A stretch of 6,730 nucleotides of DNA, from the NCBI GenBank assembly GCA_038232935.1, contig JBBSMX010000184.1, positions 1 to 6,730 on the forward strand. Direction: 5' to 3'. The notes beneath the pieces were generated by a model, which worked only from the letters and a program-made list of their open reading frames with translations, was not told the DNA's origin and did not search any database. This document shows positions 5,437 through 6,730 of the stretch, one piece after another; the first letter of the stretch is position 1; each line of letters starts with the position of its first letter. Source of the DNA: JBBSMX01 sp038232935 (GTDB taxonomy: Bacteria > Bacteroidota > Rhodothermia > Rhodothermales > JANQRZ01). The position numbers and the translations under genes are program-made.

Positions 5437-5488
5437 TAGGTAACACTCGATAGGTAACACCCGATAGGTACTACACCGTAGGGATACC
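5437..5488. promoter_or_regulatory. 14-bp tandem repeats upstream of the toxin-antitoxin operon
   Basis: Three units of 14 bp head to tail: TAGGTAACACTCGA (5437), TAGGTAACACCCGA (5451) and TAGGTACTACACCG (5465), then a partial fourth starting TAGGGATACC (5479). Units 1 and 2 differ by one base, and the third is degenerate. They end 28 bases before the antitoxin ATG, so they are candidate operators for autoregulation. A weak -10-like TATGTT (5432-5437) abuts the first unit; no good -35 is seen. Iterons of a replication origin are an alternative, but no replication gene is present. Confidence 0.7.
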
Positions 5489-5515
5489 AACGCAGGCCCT
5501 ACACCCCCCGCAGCC

Positions 5516-5731
5516 ATGCCTACCACCTCGAAGAAGTCCAGGAAGAAAACGGGCCGGCGCTCCACTCCGGGGCCGAAGCTCGTGCGCAAGGGGCACGTCC
5601 TCGTCATCATGGGCAAGCCGAGTATCGAGGGCGATCTCGTCGAGGCCTCGCGCAACGAGCGGATCCGGGAGCTCCACGGCAAGGGCTCCGGCGGTGAGGA
5701 CGAGCGCCCCGCTCACGGCGACGGCCAGTGA
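5516..5731 (+). CDS. Putative antitoxin of a PIN-toxin pair
   Basis: 71 residues, ATG at 5516. The N-terminal 30 residues are very basic (TSKKSRKKTGRRSTPGPKLVRKG), the middle reads VLVIMGKPSIEGDLVEASRNERIREL, and the tail is acidic and Gly-rich. The stop overlaps the PIN gene's GTG start (GTGA), the usual antitoxin-toxin coupling. I do not recognise an AbrB, RHH or Phd domain, so the role rests on position, size and coupling. The basic part could bind the 14-bp repeats upstream, and the C-terminal part could neutralise the toxin (inference). There is no clear ribosome site ahead of ATG. Confidence 0.65.
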   Translation: MPTTSKKSRKKTGRRSTPGPKLVRKGHVLVIMGKPSIEGDLVEASRNERIRELHGKGSGGEDERPAHGDGQ

Positions 5732-6183
5732 AAACGCTGGTCGATGCGTCGGTGCTGGTCGCGGCGGCCGTCCACGGCCACCCGCACCACGCGAACGCAT
5801 TAGCGTGGTACAACGGGGAGGTGGACGCCGGCACCCGCCTGTTCGTCTCCGACCACGCGCTCGCCGAGCTCTACGCCGGCCTCTCCGGCTCCCATTACGG
5901 CGGGCGGATGCTTAAGCGGATGCTTAAGCGGATGCTTAAGACGAGGCAGCTCCAGCGGGTCATCGACGCGTTCCTCGACGAGATCGAGGGGGTGATCGAG
6001 ACGACGACCGGAGACTACCGGAAGGCCATCGACGCCTGCGTGAAGAAGGACCTCCGGGGCGGGAAGGTCTACGACGCCGTCCACGTCCGCGCGGCGAAGA
6101 AGCGGCGGATCAAGCGGATCGCCACGGCGAACGTGAAGGACTTCGCCCCGCTCTGGAACGACCGCCTCGTCATCATCGAGTGA
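5728..6183 (+). CDS. PIN-domain (VapC-like) ribonuclease toxin
   Basis: 151 residues, GTG at 5728 overlapping the antitoxin stop. PIN acidic residues are all visible: D6 in KTLVDASVLVAA, E47 in DHALAELYAGL, D116 in GKVYDAVHVRAA, and N135 with D138 in TANVKDF. Length is normal for VapC-type toxins, which are Mg-dependent RNases cleaving tRNA or rRNA (family knowledge). Residues 60-71 are RML(K) repeated three times from a perfect 12-bp triplication, lying between the second and third acidic motifs in the helical region. Apart from this insertion the domain looks intact. Its stop overlaps the GTG of the recombinase gene (GTGA), putting recombinase expression under the same promoter. Confidence 0.88.
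   Translation: MKTLVDASVLVAAAVHGHPHHANALAWYNGEVDAGTRLFVSDHALAELYAGLSGSHYGGRMLKRMLKRMLKTRQLQRVIDAFLDEIEGVIETTTGDYRKAIDACVKKDLRGGKVYDAVHVRAAKKRRIKRIATANVKDFAPLWNDRLVIIE
5905..5940. repeat. Perfect 12-bp triplication inside the PIN gene
   Basis: CGGATGCTTAAG is repeated three times without a mismatch (5905-5916, 5917-5928, 5929-5940), encoding RMLK three times in frame. Each unit ends in the palindrome CTTAAG. Confidence 0.97.
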
Positions 6184-6617
6184 GCCCCTTGAGTGAGCCT
6201 CCCTTGAGTGAGCCTGTGGACACGCTGCGCGAGCGGCTCCGCTGCGGGGTCTACCTCCGCGTCTCGACCGACGAGCAGCGCCCGGAGAACCAGGTGCGTG
6301 AGCTCCGCGCCTACGCCGAGCGCCGGGGCTGGACCATCGTCGAGGAGTACGTCGAGACGGAGAGCGGACGTCAGGGACGGGCCACGCGGCACGAGCTCGA
6401 CCGGATGCTCCGCGACGCCGACCGCCGCCGCTTCGATGTCCTCCTCGTGTGGGACCTCAGCCGGCTCACCCGCGAGGGCATCCGGATGGCGCTCACCTAC
6501 CTCGACCGCCTCGACGCCGTCGGCGTGGCGTTCGTGGACTACAACGACCCCCACCTCTCGACGCTCGACCCGGCCATGCGCGAGCTGTGGGTAAACGTCA
6601 GTCGCGGGTTGAAGTAG
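6180..6617 (+). pseudogene. Serine recombinase (resolvase/invertase family), C-terminus lost at the terminal repeat
   Basis: 145 residues from GTG at 6180, overlapping the PIN stop; GTG at 6216 is an alternative start that would drop the duplicated PLSEP leader. The N-terminal catalytic domain is clear: CGVYLRVSTDEQRPENQV with nucleophile S29 and R27, RAYAERRGW, EYVETESG, LDRMLRDADRRRFDVLLVWD, and DLSRLTREG with its conserved Arg residues. Normal proteins continue through a long helix to a C-terminal DNA-binding domain and are at least about 180 residues. Here identity to the family stops near MRELW at the repeat border (6592), and the final VSRGLK and stop come from the repeat. As written it lacks the long-helix end and DNA-binding domain and should not be active as a recombinase. 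Confidence 0.85.
6186..6215. repeat. Perfect 15-bp tandem duplication at the start of the recombinase gene
   Basis: CCCTTGAGTGAGCCT occurs twice head to tail (6186-6200, 6201-6215), directly after the PIN stop. It encodes the doubled PLSEP if translation starts at 6180, and lies in the leader if it starts at 6216. Confidence 0.95.
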
Positions 6618-6729
6618 AGAACGGGTTGGCAAGTCGCTGCGTCGTGCGTAGGGTGGAGTTGACCACTCCCCTCGCACCAGCAACCCCGCCAACCCGATGA
6701 CCAGCAATGTACTCGACCAGGCCACCCGC
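6592..6729. repeat. Right copy of the 138-bp inverted terminal repeat
   Basis: Exact reverse complement of bases 1-138. The inner edge is at 6592, inside the serine recombinase gene; base 6591 does not match its counterpart at 139. Base 6730 lies outside the matched part only because the left window edge has no partner for it. It carries the same internal 9-bp inverted pair (6622-6630 and 6688-6696). Confidence 0.95.
6598..6729 (-). CDS. Possible 3' end of an unrecognised gene carried by the repeat (right copy, partial)
   Basis: Mirror image of the open frame at 1-132: it enters from the window edge on the minus strand and ends six bases before the inner edge of the repeat. Same caveats as the left copy. 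Confidence 0.25.
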   Translation of the reverse strand, partial: AGGLVEYIAGHRVGGVAGARGVVNSTLRTTQRLANPFSTSTRD

Positions 6730-6730
6730 C

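Noticed and set aside
5437..5488. Short regular repeats considered as a CRISPR array
   Set aside because: Units are 14 bp, directly abutting with no spacers, and there are no cas genes.
6449..6700. Plus-strand frame running through the right repeat and ending in the same tail as the left HTH gene
   Set aside because: The shared tail is only the repeat read in the same frame; the upstream part is an alternate frame of the recombinase.
6069..6725. Minus-strand open frame of 218 codons across the recombinase and right repeat
   Set aside because: Antisense of the PIN and recombinase genes; it crosses the repeat border, and the hydrophobic start is a by-product of the repeat sequence.

Overview
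The window is GC-rich bacterial DNA carrying compact, phage-like genes. I cannot name the host. No rRNA, tRNA or housekeeping gene is present. Start contexts are mixed: strong GGAGG-type sites inside the minus-strand operon, weak or absent ones at several plus-strand genes. The gene content (self-cleaving-type repressor, divergent operon of small overlapping genes, zinc-ribbon proteins, DUF6884-like protein, toxin-antitoxin pair, serine recombinase) fits the immunity/early region of a temperate phage, a phage-plasmid or another integrated mobile element.

Layout. (1) Both ends carry the same sequence in opposite orientation: 1-138 is the perfect reverse complement of 6592-6729. Each inner edge falls inside a gene and truncates it. 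(2) 30-3139, minus strand: seven tightly packed, mostly overlapping genes transcribed leftward. They start with a ribbon-helix-helix-like regulator, followed by two unknown or zinc-ribbon proteins, a Cys-rich protein, a DUF6884/YaaA-like protein, a small unknown, and a tandem helix-turn-helix protein cut off by the left repeat. (3) 3140-3232: an AT-richer divergent control region. (4) 3233-4033, plus strand: a CI/LexA-like S24 repressor. (5) 4175-5297, plus strand: a two-gene cargo pair, a secreted protein with a calcium-loop-like motif and a membrane-anchored PD-(D/E)XK nuclease whose two membrane helices sit inside the nuclease fold. A clear intrinsic terminator follows. (6) 5437-6617, plus strand: 14-bp tandem repeats, then a putative antitoxin, a PIN toxin and a serine recombinase fragment, coupled by GTGA overlaps and ending in the right repeat.

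How it may work (inference): the S24 repressor holds the leftward operon off from the shared control region, and an SOS-type signal would release it by self-cleavage. The cargo pair sits next to the repressor, where temperate phages often keep genes expressed in the lysogen, so it is a candidate exclusion or defence module. The PIN module would stabilise the element. The recombinase could once have resolved or inverted the DNA, but as written it lacks its C-terminal half.

Most worth following up: the inverted terminal repeats with their paired gene truncations, the secreted-protein/membrane-nuclease pair, the 14-bp repeats ahead of the toxin-antitoxin genes, and an unusual number of perfect short in-frame tandem duplications.
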